21,343 bases of DNA, from assembly GCA_945874115.1 (NCBI GenBank), contig CAMCFD010000018.1, forward strand, positions 1-21,343. Direction: 5' to 3'. Position 1 is the stretch's first letter. Each line of letters opens with the position of its first letter. Both the position numbers and the translations under genes were made by a program. Shown here one piece after another: positions 6,691-14,875 of the stretch. This DNA comes from Rickettsia typhi (GTDB lineage Bacteria > Pseudomonadota > Alphaproteobacteria > Rickettsiales > UBA1997). The notes below the pieces were generated by a model. That model was not told the DNA's origin and searched no databases. It saw only the letters and a list, made by a program, of their open reading frames with translations.

Positions 6691-9282
6691 ATGCTTGAGC
6701 AAATTGTAAAAAAACTTACAAGTAAAACCGTCAATAAACTCACAGCAAAAAAGCCTGACGAAGACTTTATTCCCTACGTTTGCCACTACGACAAAGAAAC
6801 CATTCTCACTAAAAATGGAGAATTATTACAAACAATTAGAATCACCGGCCTTAGCGACAACACGGTTGCGTCAGATTTAATTTCACTTCGCGATTCAATT
6901 CGTGACGCAATTTATGACAATGTTAAAGAATCGGGATTTGCTTTTTGGTTTCACACCATCAGACGCAAAAAATCGGTTGTTGCAACCAATGAAAACGGCT
7001 TTTCAGATTATTTATCAAGTCAAATAAATGAAAGCTGGATCAAAGAAAATAAATTCGAAAACCAATTTATCAATGAATTATACATCACAATAATCAGCGA
7101 AGGTCTAGAAAATTCAATCACCGATATTAATGGAATCGCCAAGTCTTTTTCTTATAAATCAACACAAGAAATTCACAAAAACCATCTCGCAAATTCAATC
7201 AAAAGATTGAAGGAAATCACCGAGAAAATTTTCGCAGAAACTCGCGATCATGGCGCGAAAATTCTTGGAATAAAAAATTGGGAAGGCGTTCTATATTCAG
7301 AGCCAATGCGCTTCTTTGGCAAAATTATAAATTTATACGAAGAGCGCTATCCTCTTTCTGTAAACGACATTTCAAGCGATTTAGCAAGCCATAAAATTGC
7401 ATTTGGCGGACGAGAGGTTGAGGTTCTTGGCCACGAAAATAAAAATTTCGCGACAATTTTGTCAGTAAAAGAATATCACGAAGTTTCGGTCGGATCGCTC
7501 GACAAAATTTTGAATTTACCGTTCGAATTTATCATCACGCAATCGTTTAATTTTTTCTATGATAAAAAAGATCTTGAAGTTTATCAATATAATAATCACA
7601 TTTTAGAAATCAGCCAAGACAACGATTTTAGAGACCTTGCGGGCTTCACCAATTTTATTGAAAGCGATTCTGGCGCTAAAAATGATTTCGGCAAAACGCA
7701 AAATACGATCATGATTATTGCGAACAGCCAAGAAGAAATGGAAAAAGATGTCGCTCTGGCGATCGAGAAATTCAGCGCTCTTGGCTTTATTTTGGTGCGC
7801 GAAGACATTTTTAGTGAACATTGTTTTTGGGCGCAACTTCCTGCAAATTTTTCGTTTTTAAGAAGGCAAAAACTCATCAATACTTTGCGCGTTCCCGGAT
7901 TTGCGGCACTTCACAGCTTTCCTTCGGGCTCAATGTATGGAAACCACTGGGGAAGCGCCGTCACAACACTAAAAACCATCATCAACACCCCTTATTTTTT
8001 CAACTTTCACGAGCAAAATCTTGGCCACACTTTAATTTTTGGACCAAAATCCTCAGGGAAAACCACGCTCACGAATTTTTTATTATCTCAAGCGCGCAAA
8101 TTTAATAACAAAATATTTTATTTTGACTTCGACCAATCTTCAAAATGCTTCATAGAGGCTCTTTCAGGTAAAAACTATAAACTAACGAAAGACATTGAAG
8201 ACAAAGAGTTTCTGCAAATGAATCCATTTTTATTGGCACCAACCGAAGAAAATGCGACATTCTTAACAAATTGGATCAAGCAACTTGTCTTGTTTTTAAA
8301 AGGAAATATTGATGAAGAAGAGCTTCGCCACGTTAATGAAACGATCAGGCGAGTTTTAACAATTAAATCTGCGAATTTCTTGGTCGCTTTTGACGCACTT
8401 CGCAGCGAAAAAACCAAAAATGTTTACGAGAAATTAAAAATTTGGGGCAATGGAAAATTATCATATATCTTTGGCTCACAAAATGAAATTGACTGGAAAA
8501 ATCAAGTTATTGGCTTCAATTTAAGCGAAATAATAAATCAAAAACCAATTTTAATTCCAGTTATCTCATATTTATTTTATAAAATAGAAACCGCACTTGA
8601 CGGCACGCCAACAATAATCGTCATCGACGAGGCTTTTGAGTTTTTAGACAATCCGATTATTCAAGAAACTTTTGATGCATTTTTAAAAAGAATGCGCCAA
8701 AAAAATTGCATGATTATTTTCAATTCACAAAATCACCATTATATTTCTGAAAGCAAAATTGCCCAAACAATTCATGAAAATGTTGCGACAGAAATTTATC
8801 TTCCCGACGAAGATTTACAAGAATATTATCATGATATTTTTAAACTTTCCGAAGAAGAAATCGACGTTTTAAGATTTATGGCACAAGAAAAAAATTATCA
8901 CGCCTTAATAAAACATACAAACGAATCGGTTATTGTAGAAGCCAATTTTTCCTCTTTCAAAGATTTGTTGCCAATTTTATCTTGCGACGAATTAACAATA
9001 ACCTCGATGGAAGAAATTATTTCCATGGAAACCGAACAAAATAAAGGCTTGCGGCCACTTCCTCAGAATTGGATTCCTCAACTTATAGAAATTTTGCAAG
9101 AAATAAAAAAAGAACAAGAACAATTGAGAGTGAAACAAATTGCTGAAAAATTAAAAGCAATTTCAAAAGAAAATTCGCAAGAAGAAACACAGGAAGTTGC
9201 AGTTCAAAATCAAGAAGAAGATTCTGAAAATTTTGAAATTCAAGAGCCGCAAGAAAATCTCGAAGAAGATAATTATGTTTAA
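6691..9282 (+). CDS. virB4: VirB4-family type IV secretion ATPase
   Basis: VirB4 proteins are the large conserved ATPases at the inner-membrane base of type IV secretion systems, powering assembly and transport. The 863-residue product has the family's N-terminal CagE/TrbE/VirB domain (about 20-390) and the boundary block LRRQKLINTLRVPG. It then has a C-terminal ATPase domain with Walker A GPKSSGKTT (451-459) and Walker B IIVIDEAFEFL (D646, E647). The family is usually about 800 residues. The excess is a Glu/Gln-rich, probably disordered or coiled tail after about residue 800. No virB3, virB6, virB8-11 or virD4 is next to it: gltA lies upstream and a lipoprotein gene overlaps its 3' end by 8 bases. 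Dispersed or duplicated VirB4 genes are typical of the rickettsial rvh T4SS, which this resembles (inference). Both ATPase motifs are intact, so it is probably functional. Confidence 0.93.
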   Translation: MLEQIVKKLTSKTVNKLTAKKPDEDFIPYVCHYDKETILTKNGELLQTIRITGLSDNTVASDLISLRDSIRDAIYDNVKESGFAFWFHTIRRKKSVVATNENGFSDYLSSQINESWIKENKFENQFINELYITIISEGLENSITDINGIAKSFSYKSTQEIHKNHLANSIKRLKEITEKIFAETRDHGAKILGIKNWEGVLYSEPMRFFGKIINLYEERYPLSVNDISSDLASHKIAFGGREVEVLGHENKNFATILSVKEYHEVSVGSLDKILNLPFEFIITQSFNFFYDKKDLEVYQYNNHILEISQDNDFRDLAGFTNFIESDSGAKNDFGKTQNTIMIIANSQEEMEKDVALAIEKFSALGFILVREDIFSEHCFWAQLPANFSFLRRQKLINTLRVPGFAALHSFPSGSMYGNHWGSAVTTLKTIINTPYFFNFHEQNLGHTLIFGPKSSGKTTLTNFLLSQARKFNNKIFYFDFDQSSKCFIEALSGKNYKLTKDIEDKEFLQMNPFLLAPTEENATFLTNWIKQLVLFLKGNIDEEELRHVNETIRRVLTIKSANFLVAFDALRSEKTKNVYEKLKIWGNGKLSYIFGSQNEIDWKNQVIGFNLSEIINQKPILIPVISYLFYKIETALDGTPTIIVIDEAFEFLDNPIIQETFDAFLKRMRQKNCMIIFNSQNHHYISESKIAQTIHENVATEIYLPDEDLQEYYHDIFKLSEEEIDVLRFMAQEKNYHALIKHTNESVIVEANFSSFKDLLPILSCDELTITSMEEIISMETEQNKGLRPLPQNWIPQLIEILQEIKKEQEQLRVKQIAEKLKAISKENSQEETQEVAVQNQEEDSENFEIQEPQENLEEDNYV

Positions 9283-10378
9283 AAATTTTCGCCAAACCGC
9301 AAAAAATATTTTACATTTTTTCTTGATTTCACTTTTATTTTCGTGCACACAAAATCAACAAGAGTTCGCGCAATCAGAACAAACCGAAATAACCAAAATT
9401 GATGCAGAAGATCACAAATTCTGCATAACTCTAGGCCTTGATTTTGGTGAAGATGCAATCAAAAATGAAATTTATTGGCGCTGTAAAATAATCTTGGCGA
9501 ATCACAAGTTGATTGACTCAGACACAGATCCTCAAACAATTCGCCACAATTTAATGATTAGGCGATATATCAAAGATTTAACAAAAAGATTCGAGGAATC
9601 TTATGAAAAACTCAATGATTTTCGTAACACATTTTTAAACGACGATCATCATAAAATCTGCGAAAAACAAGGAAACAGCATGTATTCCCTTAAGCAAGAC
9701 GAGGTTGAAAAATATATGAAATGTCGTCAAAATCTTATCAAGGTTTATCAAATTAATCCGCCATACAAAAAAACTCAATATTTAAAAAGGCCGCGAGATA
9801 CTTATAACATTGGCTTCGCGATTAATCAACGTCAAGATGAAGAGCTTAAAAAATTTAACGCGGCAAAAGAAAAATATCCATTTTGCGTAAAGTTAAATAT
9901 TAAAAGCGAAGAATATAAAGAGTGTGGCGACGCTTTTGAAAAACAGAAAGTTTGCCATGAGGAAGCTAAAAAATCGAAGTTCACAAAAGAAATGGAAGAG
10001 CGCACAATTTGTCAGAAAAAACTTTACGTCACCCTTCCCGATTCATTGATGAAGAAAGACAAAGAACAAGAAGAAATTGATCGCAAGAAAGTTGCAACCG
10101 ATATTTATAACAGCAATAACTTTGCCAGCATCGGCATTGATGAAAAAATGCTCGAAAGCTTTAGAAGTAAAGATCCGGCGAAAATGGACGATAAGAAAAA
10201 AACCGACAAGAAGAAAATTTTCAACACTGAAAATCAGCTTTATACAAAAACAGAACTCACAAGATTGAGGCAAAAATTTATCAAAGCCTGCAACGATGAA
10301 ATTGAACCAAAAATCACCGAACATTTCGAGAGCTTGACAAAAATATGTCGCTCTAATACCCTAAAATGGGAAGAATAA
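9275..10378 (+). CDS. Cysteine-rich predicted lipoprotein, translationally coupled to VirB4-like gene
   Basis: I do not recognise this family. From the ATG at 9275 the product is 367 residues. It begins with a lipoprotein signal: basic N-terminus, hydrophobic run ILHFFLISLLF, and lipobox LFSC with the modified cysteine at C24. The rest is highly charged, Lys/Glu-rich and mostly helical. About ten further cysteines come in spaced groups, for example KFC, WRC, KICEKQ, MKCRQN, PFCVKL, KECGD, KVCHEE, TICQKK, KACNDE and KICRSN, suggesting disulfides in the periplasm. The ATG at 9275 is preferred over a TTG at 9197 because it gives the signal peptide at the N-terminus. Its start overlaps the VirB4-like gene's stop by 8 bases, which argues for coupled expression and possibly a T4SS-linked envelope role (inference). 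dgt follows after 12 bases. Confidence 0.75.
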   Translation: MFKNFRQTAKNILHFFLISLLFSCTQNQQEFAQSEQTEITKIDAEDHKFCITLGLDFGEDAIKNEIYWRCKIILANHKLIDSDTDPQTIRHNLMIRRYIKDLTKRFEESYEKLNDFRNTFLNDDHHKICEKQGNSMYSLKQDEVEKYMKCRQNLIKVYQINPPYKKTQYLKRPRDTYNIGFAINQRQDEELKKFNAAKEKYPFCVKLNIKSEEYKECGDAFEKQKVCHEEAKKSKFTKEMEERTICQKKLYVTLPDSLMKKDKEQEEIDRKKVATDIYNSNNFASIGIDEKMLESFRSKDPAKMDDKKKTDKKKIFNTENQLYTKTELTRLRQKFIKACNDEIEPKITEHFESLTKICRSNTLKWEE

Positions 10379-10390
10379 AACCGCGCCAAA

Positions 10391-11605
10391 ATGAGCAATG
10401 ACCAACTTGCAAAATATGCAATTATAGAATCGAATTCGAAGGGACGTCAACATCTTGAAGATTATGACGACGCAACTTATCGCTCTACTTTTGGACGCGA
10501 TCGCGATCGCATAATTAGCTCTTCGGCCTTTCGCAGACTTCAATATAAAACTCAGGTTTTCGTAAATTATCACGGCGACCATTATCGCACGCGCCTCACC
10601 CATTCCCTTGAAGTGGCGCAAGCCGCGCGCTGGATTGCTGGCGGACTTCAAGTCAACAAAGATCTCGCCGAAATTGTCGCCATCGCCCACGATTTAGGGC
10701 ACCCACCCTTTGGCCACGCCGGAGAAGAGGCCCTAAACAGCGAAATGCAGAAATATGCACTGAAAAATCGCGACGTCGATTTTGGCCAAAATTTCGGCTT
10801 CTCGCACAATGCTCACACATTAAAGCTCGCAACCAAAATCGAAACGCGCTTCATCGAATTTGAAGGATTAAATTTATGCTGGGAAACTTTAGAAGGAATC
10901 GCAAAACACAACGGTCCAATTGATGTGAACAATAAAAAAACTGACCAATATATCATTGATTTTAACCGAAAATATGATTTGGATTTGTCGCGGTTCTCAT
11001 CGCTTGAAGCACAACTGGCGGCGATTGCTGACGATATAACCTACAATAATCACGACATCGAAGACGGACTTCGTGCCGATTTATTTCACGTTGAACAGCT
11101 TTTTGATTTGCCACTAATTGGCAAAATTTACCAAGAAATTTTGGCGAAATATCCAAAAATAAGTCGCGAATTATTAGCCGGAGAAGCCAGAAAACGCTTG
11201 TTTTTAGCAATGATTATCGATGTTATCGACAACACCAAAAACAATATCGCGCGCGAAAAAATTTCGACTCAAGAAGGCATCAGAAACTTCACTAAATCAA
11301 TCGTTGGCTTTTCTGACGAAATGGAATTTGCACACCAAAAAATCAAGAAATTCCTAATGCAAAACATGTATCGCCACCCGCAAATCAACAATATGACGAT
11401 GCGCGCCAATAAGATAATCGAGAATTTATTCGCTTTTTACATAGAAAATCCTAAATTATTACCACAAAAACATCACGAAGAAGTGCAAAATTCGTCAAAA
11501 AAAGAGCTGGCCATAATCATCGCCAACTACATCGCCGGAATGACTGACCGCTTTGCGATCAACGAACATAACAAGCTTTTTGGTTATCAAAACAACCAAA
11601 ATTAG
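10391..11605 (+). CDS. dgt: Deoxyguanosine triphosphate triphosphohydrolase-like HD hydrolase
   Basis: Dgt-family enzymes cleave dNTPs, classically dGTP, to the nucleoside and tripolyphosphate, and so tune dNTP pools. The 404-residue protein is of the short Dgt-like subfamily common in alphaproteobacteria, compared with 505 residues in E. coli. The metal-binding HD residues are visible: H71 in RLTHSLEVAQ, H100-D101 in AIAHDLGHPPFGHAGE, and D214/D215 in AAIADDITYNNHDIEDG. The N-terminal RSTFGRDRDRIISSSAFRRLQ block is also characteristic. The ATG at 10391 lies 12 bases after the lipoprotein stop and lacks a Shine-Dalgarno, so it is probably read from the same transcript. The nucleotide preference of this subfamily varies and cannot be read from sequence. 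Confidence 0.93.
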   Translation: MSNDQLAKYAIIESNSKGRQHLEDYDDATYRSTFGRDRDRIISSSAFRRLQYKTQVFVNYHGDHYRTRLTHSLEVAQAARWIAGGLQVNKDLAEIVAIAHDLGHPPFGHAGEEALNSEMQKYALKNRDVDFGQNFGFSHNAHTLKLATKIETRFIEFEGLNLCWETLEGIAKHNGPIDVNNKKTDQYIIDFNRKYDLDLSRFSSLEAQLAAIADDITYNNHDIEDGLRADLFHVEQLFDLPLIGKIYQEILAKYPKISRELLAGEARKRLFLAMIIDVIDNTKNNIAREKISTQEGIRNFTKSIVGFSDEMEFAHQKIKKFLMQNMYRHPQINNMTMRANKIIENLFAFYIENPKLLPQKHHEEVQNSSKKELAIIIANYIAGMTDRFAINEHNKLFGYQNNQN

Positions 11606-11621
11606 CGGATTTTCTTTAAAT

Positions 11622-11653
11622 TTGATGATTTTTAAATATAACCGTTCTATAAT
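11622..11653 (+). promoter_or_regulatory. Promoter of rluD with perfect -10 box
   Basis: TATAAT at 11648-11653 is a perfect -10. The -35 is poor: TTGATG at 11622-11627 is 20 bases away and ATGATT at 11625-11630 is 17 away. Transcription would start near 11660 and make a leader of about 95 bases ahead of rluD. Confidence 0.45.
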
Positions 11654-11670
11654 CAACGTTTAGAGCGATA

Positions 11671-11741
11671 ATGTCATTGCCACCAATATTTTGCCTAAGG
11701 TTAATTATTAGTGGAAGATGACATAACTCACAATTAACCTT
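11671..11741 (+). promoter_or_regulatory. Possible structured 5' leader (pseudoknot topology) of rluD
   Basis: Two helices interlock. Helix 1 pairs ATGTCAT (11671-11677) with ATGACAT (11718-11724) and continues with CCAC (11680-11683) on GTGG (11711-11714). Helix 2 pairs AAGGTTAATT (11697-11706), inside the loop of helix 1, with AATTAACCTT (11732-11741) just 3' of it. This is the topology of an H-type pseudoknot, or of two mutually exclusive states, ending 13 bases before the rluD ATG. The same stretch also has a 16-codon open frame (11671-11721). No known riboswitch class was recognised. Confidence 0.4.
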
Positions 11742-11754
11742 CACAAAACACAAA

Positions 11755-12756
11755 ATGGAAAAATTTGAATTTGAAGTTTTGCAAATTGACGCCGGAACAA
11801 GAATCGATAAATTTTTGGCTGATAGATTTTCAACGATAAAATCAGAAATCACTCGCAGCAAAATTCAGAAATTCATTGAAGAAGATTGCGTTTTTGACGA
11901 GAAAAATCAAGCATTTAACACGCCTTCGCAAAAAATAAAGGAAGGGCAAAAAATTATCGTAAACTTGCCTGCGCCAAAATCACAAAAACTTGAAGCCAAA
12001 GAAATCGCTTTTAAGATTGTTTATGAGGATGATGATTTATTAGTAATCGACAAACCCGCCGGCCTCACCGTTCACCCCGGAACCGGAAATCAAGACAACA
12101 CTCTCGTCAACGCGCTTTTATTCACTCACAAAAATAAATTGTCGTCAATCAGCGGCGAGTTTCGCCCCGGAATCGTCCACCGACTCGACAAAGACACGAG
12201 CGGCTTGATGTTGGTTGCCAAAAACGATTTCGCTCATCAATTTTTGAGCAAGATTTTGCAAGAAAGACGAATAAAAAGAAGCTATCTCGCCTTTATTTAT
12301 GGCGCACCATCACCCAAGAAAGGCATAATTGATAAAAATATAATTCGCAGCAAAGTCAACAGACTGAAGATGACAACAACAAGAATAAATCCAGTTTCTA
12401 TAACTTCAAAAAGCAGAAAAGCATTTACACATTACGAGACAAAACAAACTTTTCTTGATGGCTTTATAAGTTTAGTTGAGTGTAATTTAGAAACCGGAAG
12501 AACCCATCAAATAAGGCTTCACATGGAATCAATCAAACATTCTTTAGTAGGCGATCAACTTTATAATTCGTGCAAAAAAACCGCACCGAAAGAATTAAAA
12601 AGTGATGCAAAAAACTTCATCGCTAATTTTCCAAGACAAGCCCTACACTCCTACAAAATTGCCTTCGAACACCCAAGAACGCAAAAAGAAATGTCGTTTC
12701 AAATAGAGCTTCCTGATGATTTAAAAAAGCTAGAAAAAGTTTTAATTGAAAATTAG
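11755..12756 (+). CDS. rluD: RluA-family 23S rRNA pseudouridine synthase, RluD-like
   Basis: RluD-type enzymes convert uridines in helix 69 of 23S rRNA to pseudouridine during 50S assembly. The 333-residue protein has an N-terminal S4 RNA-binding domain (about 12-70: GTRIDKFLADRF, then SKIQKFIEEDCVF) and the RluA catalytic domain. The latter carries VIDKPAGLTVHPGTG (97-111) and the signature HRLDKDTSGL with catalytic D145. GRTHQIRLHMESI and the C-terminal RQALHSYKIAFEHP block are also typical. RluC is the main alternative; the FRPGIVHRLDKDTSGL context and order of blocks favour RluD. The start at 11755 follows an A-rich, Shine-Dalgarno-less stretch and a leader that may be structured. It is convergent with the ABC exporter gene. 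Confidence 0.93.
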   Translation: MEKFEFEVLQIDAGTRIDKFLADRFSTIKSEITRSKIQKFIEEDCVFDEKNQAFNTPSQKIKEGQKIIVNLPAPKSQKLEAKEIAFKIVYEDDDLLVIDKPAGLTVHPGTGNQDNTLVNALLFTHKNKLSSISGEFRPGIVHRLDKDTSGLMLVAKNDFAHQFLSKILQERRIKRSYLAFIYGAPSPKKGIIDKNIIRSKVNRLKMTTTRINPVSITSKSRKAFTHYETKQTFLDGFISLVECNLETGRTHQIRLHMESIKHSLVGDQLYNSCKKTAPKELKSDAKNFIANFPRQALHSYKIAFEHPRTQKEMSFQIELPDDLKKLEKVLIEN

Positions 12757-12780
12757 AAACAATGCCTCTTCCATTTAATA

Positions 12781-12804
12781 TTGCCTTTTGGGCAAAATAA
12801 TTTT
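12781..12804. terminator. Weak hairpin between convergent rluD and ABC exporter genes
   Basis: TTGCC (12781-12785) pairs with GGCAA (12791-12795) across a 5-base loop, followed by AATAATTTT. It is placed about 25 bases after rluD, as a terminator would be, but the stem is short. Confidence 0.3.
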
Positions 12805-12855
12805 GAGATAATGCGGGTAGTTTTTATTTGAGACTTGACAAACACAGCAAAAATT

Positions 12856-14514
12856 TTATTTTATATCGACAAGTTTATAAGAATCGATAATTTTTGGCAG
12901 TTTGTGAGCGATTAAAATCACAGTTTTGTCTTTTGAGAAATTATTTATCAACTTCAAAATTAACTCTTCATTCTTAGAATCGAGAGCCGAAGTGGCCTCG
13001 TCAAGCAACAAAACTCTAGAATCTTTGACCAAGGCGCGCAAAATCGCAATCCTTTGTTTTTGCCCACCAGAAAGCTTTGAACCCCTCTCACCAACCTTAG
13101 TTTCAAGACCTTCCGGCATTTCTTTTATAAAACTCAAGGCCTCACTAAAATCTATGATTTCTTCAATTTTTTTGCGATCAACATTTTTATTTCCGTAAGA
13201 AATATTTTCAAAAACAGTACCAGAAAAAATAAAATTATCCTGACTGACATATGAAAAAATATTGCGCAATGATTCAAACGAAAGATTTTTTATGTCGATA
13301 TTATTAATAAGAATTTCTCCGCCACAAACATCATAAAAACGCAACAAAAGGTTTAGAACCGTGCTTTTTCCAATTCCACTTTCGCCACAAATTGCAATTT
13401 TTTCGCCCTGATTTATTTCAAGATTAAAATCTTTAAAAATCACAATTTCTTTTTTTGAAGGATATGAAAAATTCACATTTTTAAAAACTATTTTTATTTC
13501 ACCGCCCTCTTGAAAAGCGACCGAATTTGTCGACTCGGTCACGACAGATTTTGCGTCAATAAGAAAAAATATTCTCTGCAACGCTGATTTTAGAGTTTGC
13601 ATTTGACTAAAAATTTGACCCAATCCGACAGCCGAAATTGACGAGATCACGGCATAAAAAATGAATGAAGACAAATCGCCAGAACTGATTTTTTGCGACA
13701 AAACAAAGCTTGCACCAATCTTTAAAATAATGGCAATCGATAGAAAAGCAAAAAATATAGAAACCGCAACTAGCAATGATTTAAGTTTAGCTTTTTTTAA
13801 ATTCGTCGCCAAAAATTCTTCGTTAATTTTGCAAAAATTATCAATCACTTTATTTTGTGCCAAATAAGCTTGAATTGTTTTTATCGCACCGATATTTTCT
13901 TCAATTTCAGAATTTAAATCCGCCGAAAATTCTTGCGATTTTTTAGAAAGATTTTTTATTTTTTTGGCAAAAATAAAGATCGGTAAAATCGCCAAAAAAA
14001 TCAATAGAATCGAAATTATCGTCAGTTTAGAACTAGTCACAAACAACAAAATCAAGCTTCCGACAAATAAAATTGAATTGCGCAAAAAGAACGCAAAATT
14101 GCCACTCAAAATTTCAAAAACCAAATTTACATCATTTGTGATTCGCGAATTAACATCGCCAGATTTAACATTTTCGAAAAATTGCGGAGAGATTTGTATA
14201 ATATTTTTATAAATCGCCACACGAATATCGGTCGCAATTTTAAAGCAAACAGAATTGATTAGTTTCGAACGCAAATAGCCAGAAATCGCCAATATAAAAA
14301 CCAGCCCCAAAAAGAAAAGGAAGAAACCGTCGCTGTTCTCACTAAGGCCAAAATCAATGAAATATTTCGCAACCCTTCCAAACAGCAAAATCGCGACAGC
14401 CGTTATAAAGAGAGCCGTCAACGCTATAAAAGTATCTTTTTTATAAGGTTTGAAAAACGAAAAAAGCCTAAGAATTAATTTATCACCTTGCTTCATACTA
14501 AATTTTTGACACAT
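12856..14514 (-). CDS. ABC exporter half-transporter (membrane domain fused to ATPase), MsbA-like
   Basis: The 552-residue protein is a fused half-exporter of the type that works as a homodimer in the inner membrane. Residues about 20-315 form a six-helix membrane domain (type 1 exporter fold). Residues about 340-552 form the ATPase, with Walker A GESGIGKST (377-385), Q-loop Q425, signature LSGGQ (481-485), Walker B VLLLDEATSALD (501-512) and switch H537. Substrate is unknown; lipid or lipid A precursor export (MsbA-like) is a reasonable guess. The C-terminus stops 13 residues after the H-loop, without the usual G-x-I-x-E-x-G-x-H tail, though all catalytic motifs are complete. The ATG at 14514 is followed by a second in-frame ATG at 14496 which could be the true start; neither has a Shine-Dalgarno. 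A possible -10 (TAATAAT, complement of 14548-14554) lies upstream. Confidence 0.9.
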   Translation of the reverse strand: MCQKFSMKQGDKLILRLFSFFKPYKKDTFIALTALFITAVAILLFGRVAKYFIDFGLSENSDGFFLFFLGLVFILAISGYLRSKLINSVCFKIATDIRVAIYKNIIQISPQFFENVKSGDVNSRITNDVNLVFEILSGNFAFFLRNSILFVGSLILLFVTSSKLTIISILLIFLAILPIFIFAKKIKNLSKKSQEFSADLNSEIEENIGAIKTIQAYLAQNKVIDNFCKINEEFLATNLKKAKLKSLLVAVSIFFAFLSIAIILKIGASFVLSQKISSGDLSSFIFYAVISSISAVGLGQIFSQMQTLKSALQRIFFLIDAKSVVTESTNSVAFQEGGEIKIVFKNVNFSYPSKKEIVIFKDFNLEINQGEKIAICGESGIGKSTVLNLLLRFYDVCGGEILINNIDIKNLSFESLRNIFSYVSQDNFIFSGTVFENISYGNKNVDRKKIEEIIDFSEALSFIKEMPEGLETKVGERGSKLSGGQKQRIAILRALVKDSRVLLLDEATSALDSKNEELILKLINNFSKDKTVILIAHKLPKIIDSYKLVDIK

Positions 14515-14602
14515 GCTTAATTAAACTCAAACATGATGTTACTTTAAATTATTACATCGACACACAAAGAGCCAGTCTACAAAATCCCAGAGCTAAGTTA
14601 TG

Positions 14603-14866
14603 CTAAATCTTTTTATGACTTCCGTCGCACAAAACGCCATTTTTAGAATTTTTACATCCACAAAAATAAACGGTTTTATTTTCACCGGCTTCAAAAACCA
14701 CCGATTTCATTAAAGATTCGCCATTCTCATTTTTATAAGCCTTGTGACTTCCGTCGCAAAATGGCTGTTTTAGAGATAGTCCACACGAACACCAGAAATA
14801 TTTTTTTCCCGCCTCAACTTCAATCGGAAAGTTATTTTTTGCCGCAATTTTTGGTAATTTTTCCAT
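14603..14866 (-). CDS. Double CDGSH-type [2Fe-2S] iron-sulfur protein
   Basis: This 87-residue protein holds two CDGSH iron-sulfur motifs, each with the three-cysteine, one-histidine ligand set. The first is C26, C28, C37 and H41 in WCSCGLSLKQPFCDGSH; the second is C69, C71, C80 and H84 in FCGCKNSKNGVLCDGSH. Each motif should bind one redox-active, labile [2Fe-2S] cluster. The tandem arrangement is like mitochondrial CISD3/MiNT and its bacterial relatives, thought to act in iron-sulfur or electron handling; the precise role is unknown. There is no membrane segment or targeting signal. It is the last gene of the minus-strand run from ccmA, starting 9 bases after the RmuC-like gene's stop, so co-transcription is likely. 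Confidence 0.92.
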   Translation of the reverse strand: MEKLPKIAAKNNFPIEVEAGKKYFWCSCGLSLKQPFCDGSHKAYKNENGESLMKSVVFEAGENKTVYFCGCKNSKNGVLCDGSHKKI

Positions 14867-14875
14867 ATTTTTATT

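Noticed and set aside
9197..9274. TTG start giving a 26-residue longer lipoprotein
   Set aside because: It would bury the signal peptide behind a lysine-rich leader and overlap the VirB4-like gene by 86 bases; the ATG at 9275 gives a textbook lipoprotein N-terminus.
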